NCBI GenBank assembly: GCA_027922465.2
Contig: BQMF02000171.1
Coordinates: forward strand, 310,001-374,000
DNA length: 64,000 nt
Source of the DNA: Turritopsis dohrnii
Taxonomy: Eukaryota > Cnidaria > Hydrozoa > Anthoathecata > Oceaniidae
Direction of reading: 5' to 3'
Shown: positions 34,579 through 45,570 of the stretch, piece after piece
How positions within the stretch are numbered: the first letter of the stretch is position 1
Layout of the letters: every line of letters starts with the position of its first letter
The notes under the pieces: model-generated
Databases searched by the model: none
Seen by the model: only the letters and a program-made list of their open reading frames with translations
What the model was told of the DNA's origin: nothing
Position numbers and translations under genes: made by a program

Positions 34579-37165
34579 CTCATTCAATCCCGTGCGCCGC
34601 TGACAGCGGCTCGGGAAAAAAGTTAGTTTTACCTGAGAGCCGCTGTCAACGGCTTGGCGAGTATTAATCCATAACTCGATATCGGCGAGTCAGAATAAAT
34701 TAAAATCTACTGATTATGATTGGTAGATAAAAAATTAATTCATTTTTACAAATAATTATGCATAAAAATTTTAATTTATGCATTAATTAGAAAAAAATAT
34801 CGGAAATTTATGTTTTGTTTTTCTCATGGTCAAATTCAAAATGTCGGCTGGAAAAAGAAGATATACTGCTGCTGAGGCTGCTGCTTTGCTTGTACAAAGT
34901 GATTCTGAAAGTGATTTTTCAGACTCAGAATCTGAATTGTCTGAATCTGAATCTGAAGATGTTCAATATGTAGATAAAACTTTTGTTGCAGAAGAAGATT
35001 TAGATCAAATAACTACCAATTCAGTGACAGGTAATACTGTAGAATTTTTTGTTGCTGCTGATAACAACGTTGCTAAACCTGAACAGTCAGTTTCTTCTGA
35101 TGGTCATGTGTCACAAGATGAGTCTAGTGATGTGGATGATGTATCTGTAGTTCCTGTTAAAAAAACTCGAGCCCAGAAGGAAACTACGCCAGCTGTAACA
35201 TGGAATGAGGTTGTTGACGACAATGATGCACCTCTTTTTGATTTCGATTTCAAACCACACAAAACACCAGGAGTTTCTGATGCCATAAGTGAAAATTGCA
35301 CTGTGTTGGAAGCATTTTCTTCTTTATTTACCGATGAAATACAAGACCATTTAGTAAAATTGATCAATGCCGTCTTGAAAAATCAGATAAACAATCCACC
35401 CAAACAGTACTCCATTGCTCAGATGTGGGTTCCAATAACGAAGTACGAGCTTATCAAATTTATTGCTGTTATCACCGCTATGGGGCTGGACAAAAGACCA
35501 TGGGTGAGAGACTACTGGAGTCAGAAAAATCATTTACAAACATCTTGGTATTCTAAACTATTTATGAGATGTCGTTTTGAAGCTATATTCTTCACTATGC
35601 TACATGCCGGTGACGTAGGTTCCATCGGTAAAGAAAAGATTGAACCGTTTGTAAATAAACTGTGTGAAAATTTTCAGGGAAATTTTTATCCATATCAAAA
35701 TCTAGCAATTGATGAGATGGTAGTAAAATGGAAGGGGCGTTGGAAAAATAAACAATAATTGTGCGGCCAAACCAGCGAAGTATCACATAAAAACATTTGG
35801 ACTTTGTGATAGTGCTACAGGATATGCATACAACCTTCTTACCTATTATGGAAGCCAAACAAGTTACAACCCAGATCTCAATACCCTTGGTCAGTCAGAG
35901 AAAGTATTTGAGTACTTGCTGAGGCCTGTTGGTGAGGGTCATCACGTGTTTGCAAACCGTTATTACACAACTTACAATCTGATCAGATACCTCAGCCAGA
36001 AAAAGTTATTTTACACAGGAACACTTATGGCAAATCGGAAAAACTTTCCTGCACAACTGAAACAACCTGTAAAGCATTTAGAAAGCAAATACTTTAGGGA
36101 TAATAATGGAATTCTGACTTGTGTGTGGAAGGACAAAAAGGCACGTAAACCTGTCCTAATTGCCTCCACGCGATACATCAAAGGTGATATTGAGGTCCAA
36201 ACCAAACATAATGTTACCAAAGTGAAACCATTGGTTATACATGAGTATAACACCTCCATGAATGGTTGTGACCATCTTGACCAGCTGATATCGTACTACA
36301 ATAATTTTGATCGGAGGACAAAAAAGTGGTGGAAGCGGATATTGGTTTGGATGCTTGAGGTTACACAGGTAAACTCCTACATTATCCACACTCTATCACG
36401 TCCAGAAGGAATGATGAAGTTATCATTGAAAGAATACAAGGAACAGCTTATTCAGCAACTGGAAGAAAAGGCTGCTCAGATGTATGTTCCTGAACAAGAT
36501 GTTGCGCCAAAGGGCCCTGGAAGGAGGTCTGTTTCCATTACAGACCGTCTTTCGCGAAAGTGACAGGAACTGTGTAGTTTGCAGCACGCCAGCTAAACGC
36601 AAAAGAACAAGTTTTCGGTGCACGTGCTGTGATGGTAAACCATATCTCCATCCAAAGGATTGCTTTTATAAATACCACACGAAAAACAATTGATATTCTT
36701 TTTTGTTTATTGGACTTTACATCAGGACATAATTTAGTTATATGTTATATATTTTGAGTATCATATAAAATGATAAAACACAGCTCTATGATGAAGAAAA
36801 ATCATTTTGATGTCTGATATGTTCCTTTGTATGTTTCTGATTGGATATATCCTAAATTTAAAGTGAAATTTCAACCAAAAGTTCCATTTAGCCTTCAGTT
36901 TTTGTCAAATTTATTTGGAAAACAGTTTTTGAGGCTTCCATTTTGAAATCTACAGTTTTGAATTTTAAATAAAACTTTTTTTTGTCAGGATGAAAATTTT
37001 GTAAATTTATCTAGCTTTCTAAGATGGGCTCACTTTTTGAATTTGGTTTAGTAGAACACGACTTACAAGGATTATAGTGCATGCTGGTGTGAAAAAAATT
37101 TATCTCTAAAAATTAATCTGGGTATAACAGTAAGAAAAATTGAAAAAAATCTAGGATTGAATGAG
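34579..37165 (+). mobile_element. piggyBac element with TIRs
   Basis: The left end CTCATTCAATCC (34579-34590) follows TTAA (34575-34578). The right end GGATTGAATGAG (37154-37165) is followed by TTTA. TTAA flanking is the piggyBac signature, with the right copy changed by one base. Inside the left end is a GC-rich pair of hairpins (about 34598-34655, GCCGCTGACAGCGGC and a partner), probably subterminal repeats. The element is 2.59 kb and carries one frameshifted transposase. Confidence 0.85.
34826..36693 (+). pseudogene. piggyBac transposase, two frameshifts
   Basis: It would excise and insert the element at TTAA. The N-terminal ~110 residues are acidic and Ser-rich. The core follows with YSIAQMWVPITKYELIKFIAV, the first catalytic Asp in AIDEMVVKWKGRW, the second in TCVWKDKKARKP and the third in NGCDHLDQLISYYN. 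A frameshift near 35750 moves the reading frame before the KYHIKTFGLCDS segment, and another near 36550 separates the core from the C-terminal Cys/His finger (CVVCSTPAKRKRTSFRC...LHPKDCFYKYH), which normally binds the element ends. All three acidic residues remain. The likely start is ATG 34826 or the one at 34841 (MSAGKRRYTA). Confidence 0.85.
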
Positions 37166-37795
37166 TTTAGCGATCACGAAAATACGCTATCAGTATCCAC
37201 ACCGACCCGTTTTGGACAGAACGGATTTGATGGAGTTGGACAAACAGAACTAATAGAGCAGATTTTATAGTTCTCTTATTCTTGGCTCTTATTTAATAAA
37301 ACATGTATGAATGATTAGCAGGATTAAAACAAGGTTTTTACGTAATTCGAGAGAAAGGAACACTATTTACAGTACTTTCCACACTAACGAAAGAGAGTTA
37401 ACAAAATATTAAGTAAAACCATACACAATAATCCTATCACAAAATGGAAAATAAAATGTTATATGAATTATACAACATTGTTAGCCAACAAAAGCAATTA
37501 CAGCTAAATGAAATATGAATGCTTCAAATTTTGGAACTTTGAATATCCAGAGACTTGATTCAACAGAGAAAGAGAAATTCAACAAACACAAAATCTGGAA
37601 ATCCCAACAAAATTTGATAGAAAGCCAGTCAAATTGTGATGTATGCAAAACTAAAAACAGAAAGATCCATGATCATCACCTCCAAACTTCAACTTAGAAC
37701 TTAGAACAAAATAATCTTAGAAAAATCACTTCTGTTTTCTTCATCAACTAACTAAAATGGAAAAAAGAACTTAACAACTACAAAATGAGAAAACT
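37166..37795. other. Non-coding stretch
   Basis: No supported gene; the short open frame at 37515-37697 has no known motif. Confidence 0.4.
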
Positions 37796-38104
37796 TCAAG
37801 CAAACCCGATACAAATATTCCGGACGTCATATATAACTACAGTTTTGGAGTCTCCAAGAAACGATAATGCAACTTCGTTTACATCAAGTGGAACCTCCTT
37901 GTGTAATTGTTTATAGTAAAGTTCCATTTGTGGACCAAAGATAGAGATTGTTTGGGTGACACCATCAATTGTGAAGTCTAAGTTGGCTTCAACTTTCTTC
38001 TTCAACCGTCTTCTTCTTCTTTCTTTTGAATCACAATTACCACAAGAAAATAAACTATCGCTTTTACTTGCAGCACATGACTGAAATCCTTTACAATGTT
38101 CACA
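37796..38104 (-). pseudogene. Zinc-ribbon plus OB-fold-like fragment
   Basis: The open frame has CEHCKGFQSC...LFSCGNC, a four-Cys ribbon, then a basic stretch and NLDFTIDGVTQTISIFGPQMEL, with strand spacing like the C-terminal OB-fold of RPA-type single-strand DNA-binding proteins. A stop lies just upstream in the same frame (near 38114), so the N-terminal part is lost or on another exon. The RPA-like assignment is an inference from pattern only. It lies about 330 bp from the start of a Helitron-like repeat; autonomous Helitrons of animals often carry RPA-like genes, but no link is shown. Confidence 0.35.
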
Positions 38105-38433
38105 AAAAAATTATACCAAATTATGAACATTATTAGCAGGTAATGTCACTTCAGTCATGACACAACAGGAAAACTTAAATGTTACTGCTGTAACACCAAT
38201 AGGTGATTTGTTATGTGTATTGCTATCCTTTGCACAATACGTTGTTTAAAATATAAAAAGGTATTATATGGAGCTCTGGCGTCCTCTACGAGTGGTACCA
38301 AAAATGCTGCTCCTCTGGCATGTATCCGTCCGGCCCACTGCTCAAAGAAGAAGCCCTGCAGATCAAAGACACACTCCAGGATAGTGAACTTGATGGTTTT
38401 CTTGCTTCTGATGGATGGCTTATATATAGCTAG

Positions 38434-40247
38434 TCTATATATTAATAGCCGATTCTGTGTTTGTTTGTTTGTTTGTTTGTTTGTCACGATTGAGTTGTGA
38501 GCGAAATTATTTCTTTTTTTGGGTGCGACGTGAGTTCGAAACAAATATATTGCAACCCCAGTCGAACGTGACTCTTTTTGCTGGTGAACCAACAGAGATA
38601 ACGTTTTGTTTTTATTATTATTGTTAGTTTTATATTCCAAGGACCACCGTTGACAACGTTGGCTTTGAAAACAATACATTTACTAAATACAAACAGGCAC
38701 TTCCGTGAGAAAAAACTCTCGCGTGCGGTACTTCGCACGCGCAAACTTGATTTTACTGATTTGCGCGTGCGATTTTAATGTCCATGAAATAGTATTTTTC
38801 TTAACTCTACAGCGCTTAATCAGACGAAGTTCTTGGGGTGCTCAGAGTGAATTATACAGTTGAATTTAGCTTACTCAGCAGATTCAATGAATTTGTTTAC
38901 TATGAGTGAAGTTGCGGGGATACGATTTAACTAGTGAACCCCAAACACTAGAGACTGATTGCCGTTTATCTTTGCACTTCACAAAATAAATTTAAAGTTA
39001 AGTGTCCTGTATAAAAATATGATAACAATGCTTGTGGTGAGATATTAAAGAAAAACGAAAAACAAAAAATTAACGATGTTCAACTGAATGAAGAAGAAGA
39101 ACATGACTCTTGTGTGTTTCTAGTACTCCACCGTACAGATTATACAGTTGTTATATTTTGTTAATAATAAAGTTCTTTACAAAACCAATGAAAATGTGCC
39201 TAAAATAAGTAAGCAACACATTACCGGTTAATCTATTTAAATTCCTTTCAAAAACTTTGACGTCATTGTAATGGCCAGCTGAAATCTCATAATAACAAAC
39301 GTCTTAGAAGAGTTTCACTGACCAAACATTTTATAAGGCATTTTATTGAAATTACATCACAGAAAGGGTGGCCATTTACTTACTTAAATGCGGTTTTCCA
39401 CCAGATGAAGAATATCGATGCGGAAAGATTTTCTGCAATTTGATTGGCGCAGTAATATTCTCTCGTTTTGGTGAACCAATGAGATTGCAAAGAAATTTTT
39501 CAACGCAACATTATTCGCCTAGTAGAAAACCACCTTAATGTTACTCGCGTGCGAAGCACGTACTACCTACGTAAGATAAGAAAATTATAAATTAAGATCA
39601 GAAAAAGAATTGTTACGTCATAAAAACAAGTTAAAGGACAACCACAAGGAGTAATTTTTTTCAGCACATGAACCCTAACAAATAATAATGAAAAAATGAC
39701 AAGTGCTGTATCAAGTTTTGCGCGTGCGACATATCACATCGCACGCGTCTCATGGAAGTACCTTTACAGTAGTAATCTCCGTTCTGTCAGTGTGTGACTT
39801 GTCTAAGAAAGTTTTTATGCAACGGTCAATGAAAAAAATAGGATAACTATTCTTTACAAAGTTCTAAGTGAAAATTAGAGTAGCTGGAGCATAAGCGAAA
39901 ACATCTATGAATAATAGTGTAAATCATAAGTAGTTTTATTCATTTAGCACGTGCCTTTTTTTCTCTCCTCCCGTGTGACCATTTTAAGAAGAGAAACTAA
40001 TTCCCCCTTACATTTGATAGCACCATTGTTAGAGCGCGTAACTTTTTTAAAACAAAAGCTAATAAAAAGTTGAAGTTTCCTGTCTCTAGGTTTTGAGTGT
40101 ATTGATACACTAATAAAAGATTGGTTTTACCAGAAGTTGTGACTTCGAATCTGCTTCTGGTTGAACACAAGTTGTACGAGCCGTTTATAAGGAAATTTGA
40201 CGTGATACAGAGCAGGTGGACATGAGCGACGCAGCCTTGGCGTCTAG
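38434..40247 (+). mobile_element. Non-autonomous Helitron-like repeat, split copy
   Basis: It starts TCTATATATTAATAG at 38434 and ends CTAG at 40244-40247 followed by T. Its outer ~250 bp on the left (38434-38683) and ~320 bp on the right (39925-40247) match the contiguous copy at 57950-58576, while about 1.24 kb of unrelated DNA sits between. A (TTTG)n tract lies at 38460-38485. The 3' hairpin seen in the other copy is degenerate here. The left flank is CTAG rather than the usual A. Confidence 0.65.
38696..39764. mobile_element. MITE-like insertion with GCGTGCG-rich inverted ends
   Basis: It lies inside the split Helitron-like repeat. The left end (GGCACTTCCGTGAGA, then CGCACGCGCAAACTTG nearby) is the inverse of the right end (CGCACGCGTCTCATGGAAGT region near 39740-39763). 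No coding potential is seen; an internal GCGTGCG copy lies near 39547. The precise ends and duplication are unclear. Confidence 0.55.
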
Positions 40248-40780
40248 TATTGATTAAATAGGGATGTGCTCTATCGCTTTCAGTGGACACGAGGCTCAGG
40301 TGTGCCACGTTGGGACTGTGATATTAGGGATGTTACGCCTGGGACGCTTTCTAGGAATTAGGAATTTTTCGTACTGCGCATGCTCGCTGGGGAATCACCC
40401 ACGATTTTAGCACGTCGAGTGTCAGTCGATAACGTGAAAAGGCTAGATTTGCAGTTGTCCTCTTAGGAGCAGAAAGATTGAAAATTCTGGTGGTGAAGAA
40501 CAGAAAAAAAGGTAAATATCTTGAAATTTCAAATCATTATATTGATTTTACATAATGTACACCCTCTCAAAAATATCGTAAGACTGGTTTTACATAATAA
40601 GGAAGATTTTTTGTTGATATTTGGATATTTTTTGTTTGATTTTGTTTCATAACTATGGTCATATTTTTTTCTCGTCCTAGTGGCCCAGACTATAACACAA
40701 ATTTACTCATGCCCTGGCATGTGGAAACGTTTCTTTGGAAAAGCATGATGTAGTAATATCCTTATTTTCTCTTTCTACAG

Positions 40781-40994
40781 CATCATGAAACGGACTGATG
40801 CTCATGATGTATTGTTGCTTCGTGAAATCCTACTCATGCGTCCTTGCTCATTCAAACCAGGAACGAAAGAAAGTGGACATGCATGGTCGTCTGTTGCAAG
40901 TGATTTGAATAGTGTTTGTGAATTGAAATTCACTGTTAACCAGAAGTCTGTTCGAGTCAGAACGAAATATGGGAAATCAAGGTTTTTAGAGTGA
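40781..40994 (+). CDS. Myb/SANT-like DNA-binding domain exon
   Basis: An acceptor (CTTTCTACAG) precedes ATG at 40785. The 69-residue frame reads MKRTDAHDVLLLREILLMRP, then ESGHAWSSVASDLNSVC, then NQKSVRVR, which is a single Myb/SANT-like trihelix (W and L spacing) that probably binds transposon ends. The conserved helix breaks off shortly after NQKSVRVR and the frame stops at 40992-40994. A truncating frameshift is likely. The LTR element begins 58 bp downstream. Confidence 0.55.
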
Positions 40995-41052
40995 TTGAGA
41001 TCATATAACAAGGCAAATTCAACATTATCAGTCACATCAAATGCATGAGATA

Positions 41053-41144
41053 TGTTATATATTTGTTCTTATTATATCTTTTAGGCAAACAAAAACCTTA
41101 TCCTAACTAATATAATAATTCTGCTATTCTTTAATTCTACAACA
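41053..41144 (+). repeat. Left LTR (92 bp)
   Basis: TGTTATATATTTG...CTACAACA; repeated exactly at 45002-45093 as far as I can read. Confidence 0.9.
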
Positions 41145-41181
41145 ATTTTGTTTGCCAACTCATCATCATCTGGTCATCATC

Positions 41182-42045
41182 ATGGATAAATTGTTACGAC
41201 CAAAAGTCTTTGAAACTGACTCAAACGATCCGAATGCTGAAAAACTCTACAAACATTGGAAGATGACATTTGCCAACTATCTCGACGCTTCTATTCCTGA
41301 CATACCTGCAGATGCTCCAAATGCAGCTGCCCAGCAAGCTGACGTTGAACGTAAGAAACTCTTCGCATTATTTAATAACATTTCAGCTGATATCTTTGAC
41401 ATTGTGAGTGAGGCACCAGATTACAATACCGCTATTCAGCTACTCGATTCCGCTTATATCAAACCAACAAGTGTTGTATACAATCGACATAAACTAATCA
41501 CTTGCAAACAAGAGCCCTCCCAATCGATAGATGCTTTCAAACAAGAGCTTCAACGTTTATCCAAAAACTGTAATTTCCAGCAAGTTACAGCAGAACAATA
41601 CAGACAGCAATATGTTAGGGATGCTTTCATTAATGGCATAGCATCAGCCCATATTCGCCAACGCCTTCTCGAAAACATTGGGGAGCTTTCGTTAGATGAT
41701 GCATTCGCCCAAGCTCGTGCGTTAGAACAGGCCCAAAATCAGTCCGCATCTTACGAGAATAGCACGATTGCAGCTACATCAGAACGCGAGGATCCCTCAT
41801 TGGCAGCCATACACCGAAACAAGCCAAACTCCGAGAAGTCCAACAGTAACGGGCAAAGGTCTCCACAAACAAAGGAACTGTGTTATTTTTGTGGAAATGC
41901 CAGACATGCCAGATCAAACTGCCCTGCTAAAGAGTCTGAATGTCGAAACTGTAAAAAGAAAGGACATTGGGCAAAAGTTTGCCACTCTAGCCCAACAAAC
42001 ACTCTTGGAGCAGCTGGATTTCCTGATTCTTCTTACCTCGCATGA
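41182..42045 (+). CDS. Gag of the Ty3/Mag-like element
   Basis: The 287-residue protein from ATG 41182 (MDKLLRPKVFETD) would assemble into the particle. Residues ~15-190 resemble the Ty3 capsid region (KLYKHWKMTFANYLD...YRQQYVRDAFINGI). Two zinc knuckles, CYFCGNARHARSNC and CRNCKKKGHWAKVC, bind RNA. The frame ends at TGA 42043-42045, directly followed by CTAG, and Pol continues in the same frame. The earlier ATG at 41152 is in frame too, but lies upstream of the conserved part. Confidence 0.85.
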   Translation: MDKLLRPKVFETDSNDPNAEKLYKHWKMTFANYLDASIPDIPADAPNAAAQQADVERKKLFALFNNISADIFDIVSEAPDYNTAIQLLDSAYIKPTSVVYNRHKLITCKQEPSQSIDAFKQELQRLSKNCNFQQVTAEQYRQQYVRDAFINGIASAHIRQRLLENIGELSLDDAFAQARALEQAQNQSASYENSTIAATSEREDPSLAAIHRNKPNSEKSNSNGQRSPQTKELCYFCGNARHARSNCPAKESECRNCKKKGHWAKVCHSSPTNTLGAAGFPDSSYLA

Positions 42046-44873
42046 CTAGGCCGAGATATTTCTTACACAAACTGTCGAATCGATGGAGCTTCCACTATAA
42101 AAGCAATGGTTGATTCAGGAAGTTCATCAACATTTATTAAGAAATCTGTCGCAAACAAATTGAACTTGTACATTATCCCTAAAAACAGAACAATACCCCT
42201 TGCTGATAGCAACTTAGTCGCAAAAATAGTAGGGGAAGTCGTTATAAACATTGAAGTAAACGGTCGCGAACACAGAGGAGTTGTAGCAGAAGTAATCAAA
42301 GATTTATGTACAGACATCATCATTGGGAAAGATACCCTAAAGAACCATCGAAGAGTCATCTTTAACTTCAACGGATCACAAGAAGACCTCATCCTTGGAG
42401 CAGTCGATAATCCAAATCAAACCGAAAGTCTCAACTCACAACGCTCGTTTGGTACTACCGGTATACCAGCCCCTCCTTTATTCACGCACCTCTCCTCTAA
42501 AGTCAAACCAATTACTACCAAATCACGCCGTCAGTCTCCACCAGATCGTCAATTTATCAAAAATGAAATTATCCGTTTACAGAAACAAGGGATCATTCAA
42601 CCATCGATATCTCCTTGGAGAGCACAAGCATTCGTCACTAAGGAAACCAACAATCACAAACGTAGAATGGTTGTCGACTACAGTGAAACCATAAACTTAT
42701 TTACTGAATTGGATGCCTACCCAATGCCCAATTCAGTTGATATGATACAAGAACTATCTCAGTATCAGTACTACTCCACATTCGACCTCAAATCTGCCTA
42801 TCATCAAGTACCCATCCAAGAAGGCGATCGAAAGTACACGGCATTCGAAGCAGATGGACAACTATGGGAATTTACACGTATACCTTTTGGTGTCACCAAT
42901 GGAGTTAGTGCTTTTCAGCGAACTATGGATAAGGTAGTACAGACTGAAAACCTCAAAGATACCTTCATTTTTGTCGATAATATCACTATCGCCGGTCAAT
43001 CAAAGGAGGAACATGACCAGAATGTTAAAAACTTTCTTGCTACGTTAGAAAAGTACAATCTAACACTGAATCATGATAAAACAGTATCATCTACAACATC
43101 TATCACTCTACTAGGATACACCGTCAGTAAAAATTCAATATCACCAGACCAACATCGACTACAACCGTTGATCGATATGCCACCTCCAACAAATCTTAAA
43201 TCGCAGAAAAGAGTCATTGGAATGTTTTCCTACTACAGCAAATTTATCGATAAGTTCTCAGAGAAAATCCGCCCACTCAATAAAAACACAACCTTTCCAG
43301 TACCTCAGCCAGTACTCGACGCATTCAATATACTCAAAGAAGATCTTGAAACGGCTACCCTCAAACCCATCGACCCAGAAGCACTGTTTGTCATAGAAAC
43401 AGATGCTAGTGACTTTTGTATTGCTGCTACATTGAATCAAAAGGGTCGTCCAGTTGCGTTCTTTTCACGAACACTCAACCATAACGAAATAAAACATCAT
43501 TCAGTCAAAAAGAAGCAGCTGCCATCGTTGAGTTTATCCGAGATTGGAGACACTTCTTGATTGGTCGTAAATTCAACCTTGTCACAGATCAAAGAAGCAT
43601 CAGTTTTATGTTCGATAACAGACGTAGATCTAAGATAAAAAACGCGAAAATCGCCAGATGGCGTCTGGAACTGTCCCAGTACAAGTATGACATCTCCTAT
43701 CGACCAGGAAGTGAAAACGCCGCCGCAGACACATTTTCCAGAATCGCTGCCATTCGTCACCCATTGCAAGAATTACACAATCTTCACGATCAGCTTTGTC
43801 ATCCCGGCGTTACAAGACTGTCACACTTTGTACGTCAAAGAAATTTACCGTTCACTCAGGAACAAGTTAAAACCGTAACTAACAGTTGTAAATCTTGCTT
43901 GTTCCATAAACCGAAATTCTTGAACTCCCAAGGTACGTTGATTAATGCTACAGCCCCTTTACAGAAACTAAATATTGATTTCAAAGGGCCCCTACCACCT
44001 TCAAAAAAGGGAAATCGTTTCCTCCTTACAATCATTGACGAATATTCACGCTTTCCGTTTGCATACCCTTGCCGAGACACTAAAAGCTCAACAATCAATC
44101 AGTGTTTCAATAATCTCTTTTCAATGTTTGGCATGCCCGAAATGGTTCACAACGACCGAGGTACAGACTTTCTTTCGGAAGAAACACAATCCTACTTACT
44201 CAGCAAATCAATCGCTACATCAAAAACTAGTCGTTATAACCCAAGATGCAATGGTCAAGTTGAAAGGCTAAACGGAACATTATGGAAAGCCATTCAAGTC
44301 ACGTTACATTCGCGAAACTTAAAGCAATCCGACTGGGAAGATGTTCTCCCTGATGCACTGCATTCGATCCACTCCTTACTGTGTACAACAACAAACGAGA
44401 CCCCTCATGAAAGAATGTTCAGATACTCACGTAAATCCACTTCAGGACGTTCAATCCCATCGTGGGTCAAGCCAGGGCCCGTTTACATCAGGACTCAGCC
44501 AAGGAGGAGTAAGAGCGATCCCATTGTCTCACCAGCAACACTAATCCACGCAAATCCAGAATACGCACATGTCCGTCTACAATCTGGGGTAGAGACTACT
44601 GTTAACCTCAGAGACATTGCTCAACATCCTGACACTGTAGACATTGATATTGTTCCAAATGTTGAAACTGATGATATGAACTTCCAAGGCCCTGCTAGCG
44701 AGTCTTCTCATGTGGATCAATTAAAACAATCGGTTATGTCTCGAGAACCCGTAATGGACGATATGAGTGTCACAGAAGACACTCCATCTACTGAAACATC
44801 AAACCTACGCAGAAGTACGTGAGTTTCGAGGCCTCCCAAACGATTTGACGATTGTGTCATGAAGTAACCTACT
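42046..44873 (+). pseudogene. Pol of the Ty3/Mag-like element (PR, RT, RNase H, integrase)
   Basis: Pol continues in the Gag frame after TGA-CTA-G. Protease has AMVDSGSSSTF. RT shows FDLKSAYHQVPI, IPFGVTNGVSAFQ and FIFVDNITIAG, where the usual Y-x-D-D reads F-V-D-N. RNase H begins FVIETDASDFCIAATL, but a 1-nt deletion near 43500 shifts the frame inside it; the second frame resumes with FLIGRKFNLVTDQRS. Integrase has the H-H-C-C finger (HDQLCHPGV...CKSC), then Asp in NIDFKGPLPP, Asp in VHNDRGTDF and Glu in NGQVERLNG. A TGA at 44820-44822 precedes a short tail to 44873. The frameshift makes this copy non-autonomous despite young LTRs. Confidence 0.85.
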
Positions 44874-45001
44874 TAGTAGGTTACATATTGATTTTACATT
44901 CGATAGAAGTCATTTTGTTCTTTATTCTTAGGTATTATTCTTAGGTATTATCTTAGGTATTATTTTTAGGTAGTGCCTTTATTTTATTTACTAGGGGAAA
45001 G

Positions 45002-45093
45002 TGTTATATATTTGTTCTTATTATATCTTTTAGGCAAACAAAAACCTTATCCTAACTAATATAATAATTCTGCTATTCTTTAATTCTACAACA
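45002..45093 (+). repeat. Right LTR (92 bp)
   Basis: Same 92-bp sequence as 41053-41144, preceded by the polypurine tract and followed by AGATA. Confidence 0.9.
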
Positions 45094-45436
45094 AGATATT
45101 AGCAAAGCATCCCTTACATCCCTTAAAGCTGGCATTTTTTGTGTCTTTTGCTTGTTTTTTCTATTTTCTTGAATAAATTCTTTCTTGAAGAATGTAAACA
45201 AATAAGGCAGATTTTTTACGCAAAAAAGAACGTCGCTCAAATATTTCGTACGGATCTGTAATTACAGGACACCTTCCACTGCACGCCTTCACGGCTTTTC
45301 CCAGACTCACGGCGTCCCCATAGAAGGCGTCCCAGGCGTAAGGTCCCTATTGTCAATATATAGTAGCAATTGACATGGAAGGATCGGGAGACAACTGGAA
45401 GAAGTGGAAAAGAAAGCTAATGGTATAGTAGCAACA

Positions 45437-45570
45437 TCAATATATAATGTTTGCGGAGTGGGTGCGTGGAATCACCCGTTCGCCAGCGAAAATATGGAAT
45501 GCGTGAAAGCCGGATGTTCATTCAACAAATTCCGACGAGCGAGTTGAATGCATGAATACGCATCCATAAC
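45437..45570 (+). repeat. Dispersed repeat, copy 1
   Basis: It matches 55538-55660 in direct orientation (GGAGTGGG, TCACCC, GCCAG and AATGCGT blocks in the same order) at moderate identity. No coding potential. Together the two copies bracket the 46-55 kb inverted-repeat elements. Confidence 0.5.

Larger units (their letters stand above)
41053..45093 (+). mobile_element. Ty3/Mag-like LTR retrotransposon
   Basis: The LTRs are 92 bp (41053-41144 and 45002-45093), both beginning TG and ending CA, and look identical by eye. The 5-bp duplication AGATA flanks them (41048-41052 and 45094-45098). A polypurine tract (AGGGGAAAG) abuts the right LTR. Gag carries two CCHC knuckles; Pol order is PR-RT-RH-IN. 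Very short LTRs with two CCHC knuckles suggest the Mag clade. Identical LTRs imply a young insertion. Confidence 0.9.
40325..45350 (+). mobile_element. DNA element with Myb/SANT-like ORF, interrupted by an LTR retrotransposon
   Basis: Inverted ends are at 40325-40353 (TAGGGATGTTACGCCTGGGA) and 45321-45350 (reverse complement TAGGGACCTTACGCCTGGGA). Inside are a possible 5' non-coding exon ending at donor 40512, and a Myb/SANT-like exon from 40781. The Ty3 element at 41053-45093 is inserted within it. Without that insertion the host element is about 0.98 kb. Myb/SANT proteins accompany Harbinger-type transposases, but no transposase is present here, so the superfamily is unknown. Confidence 0.55.

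Noticed and set aside
38182..38500. ORFs on both strands near the start of the Helitron-like repeat
   Set aside because: Both strands are open and neither shows a recognisable domain; part overlaps the (TTTG)n tract.
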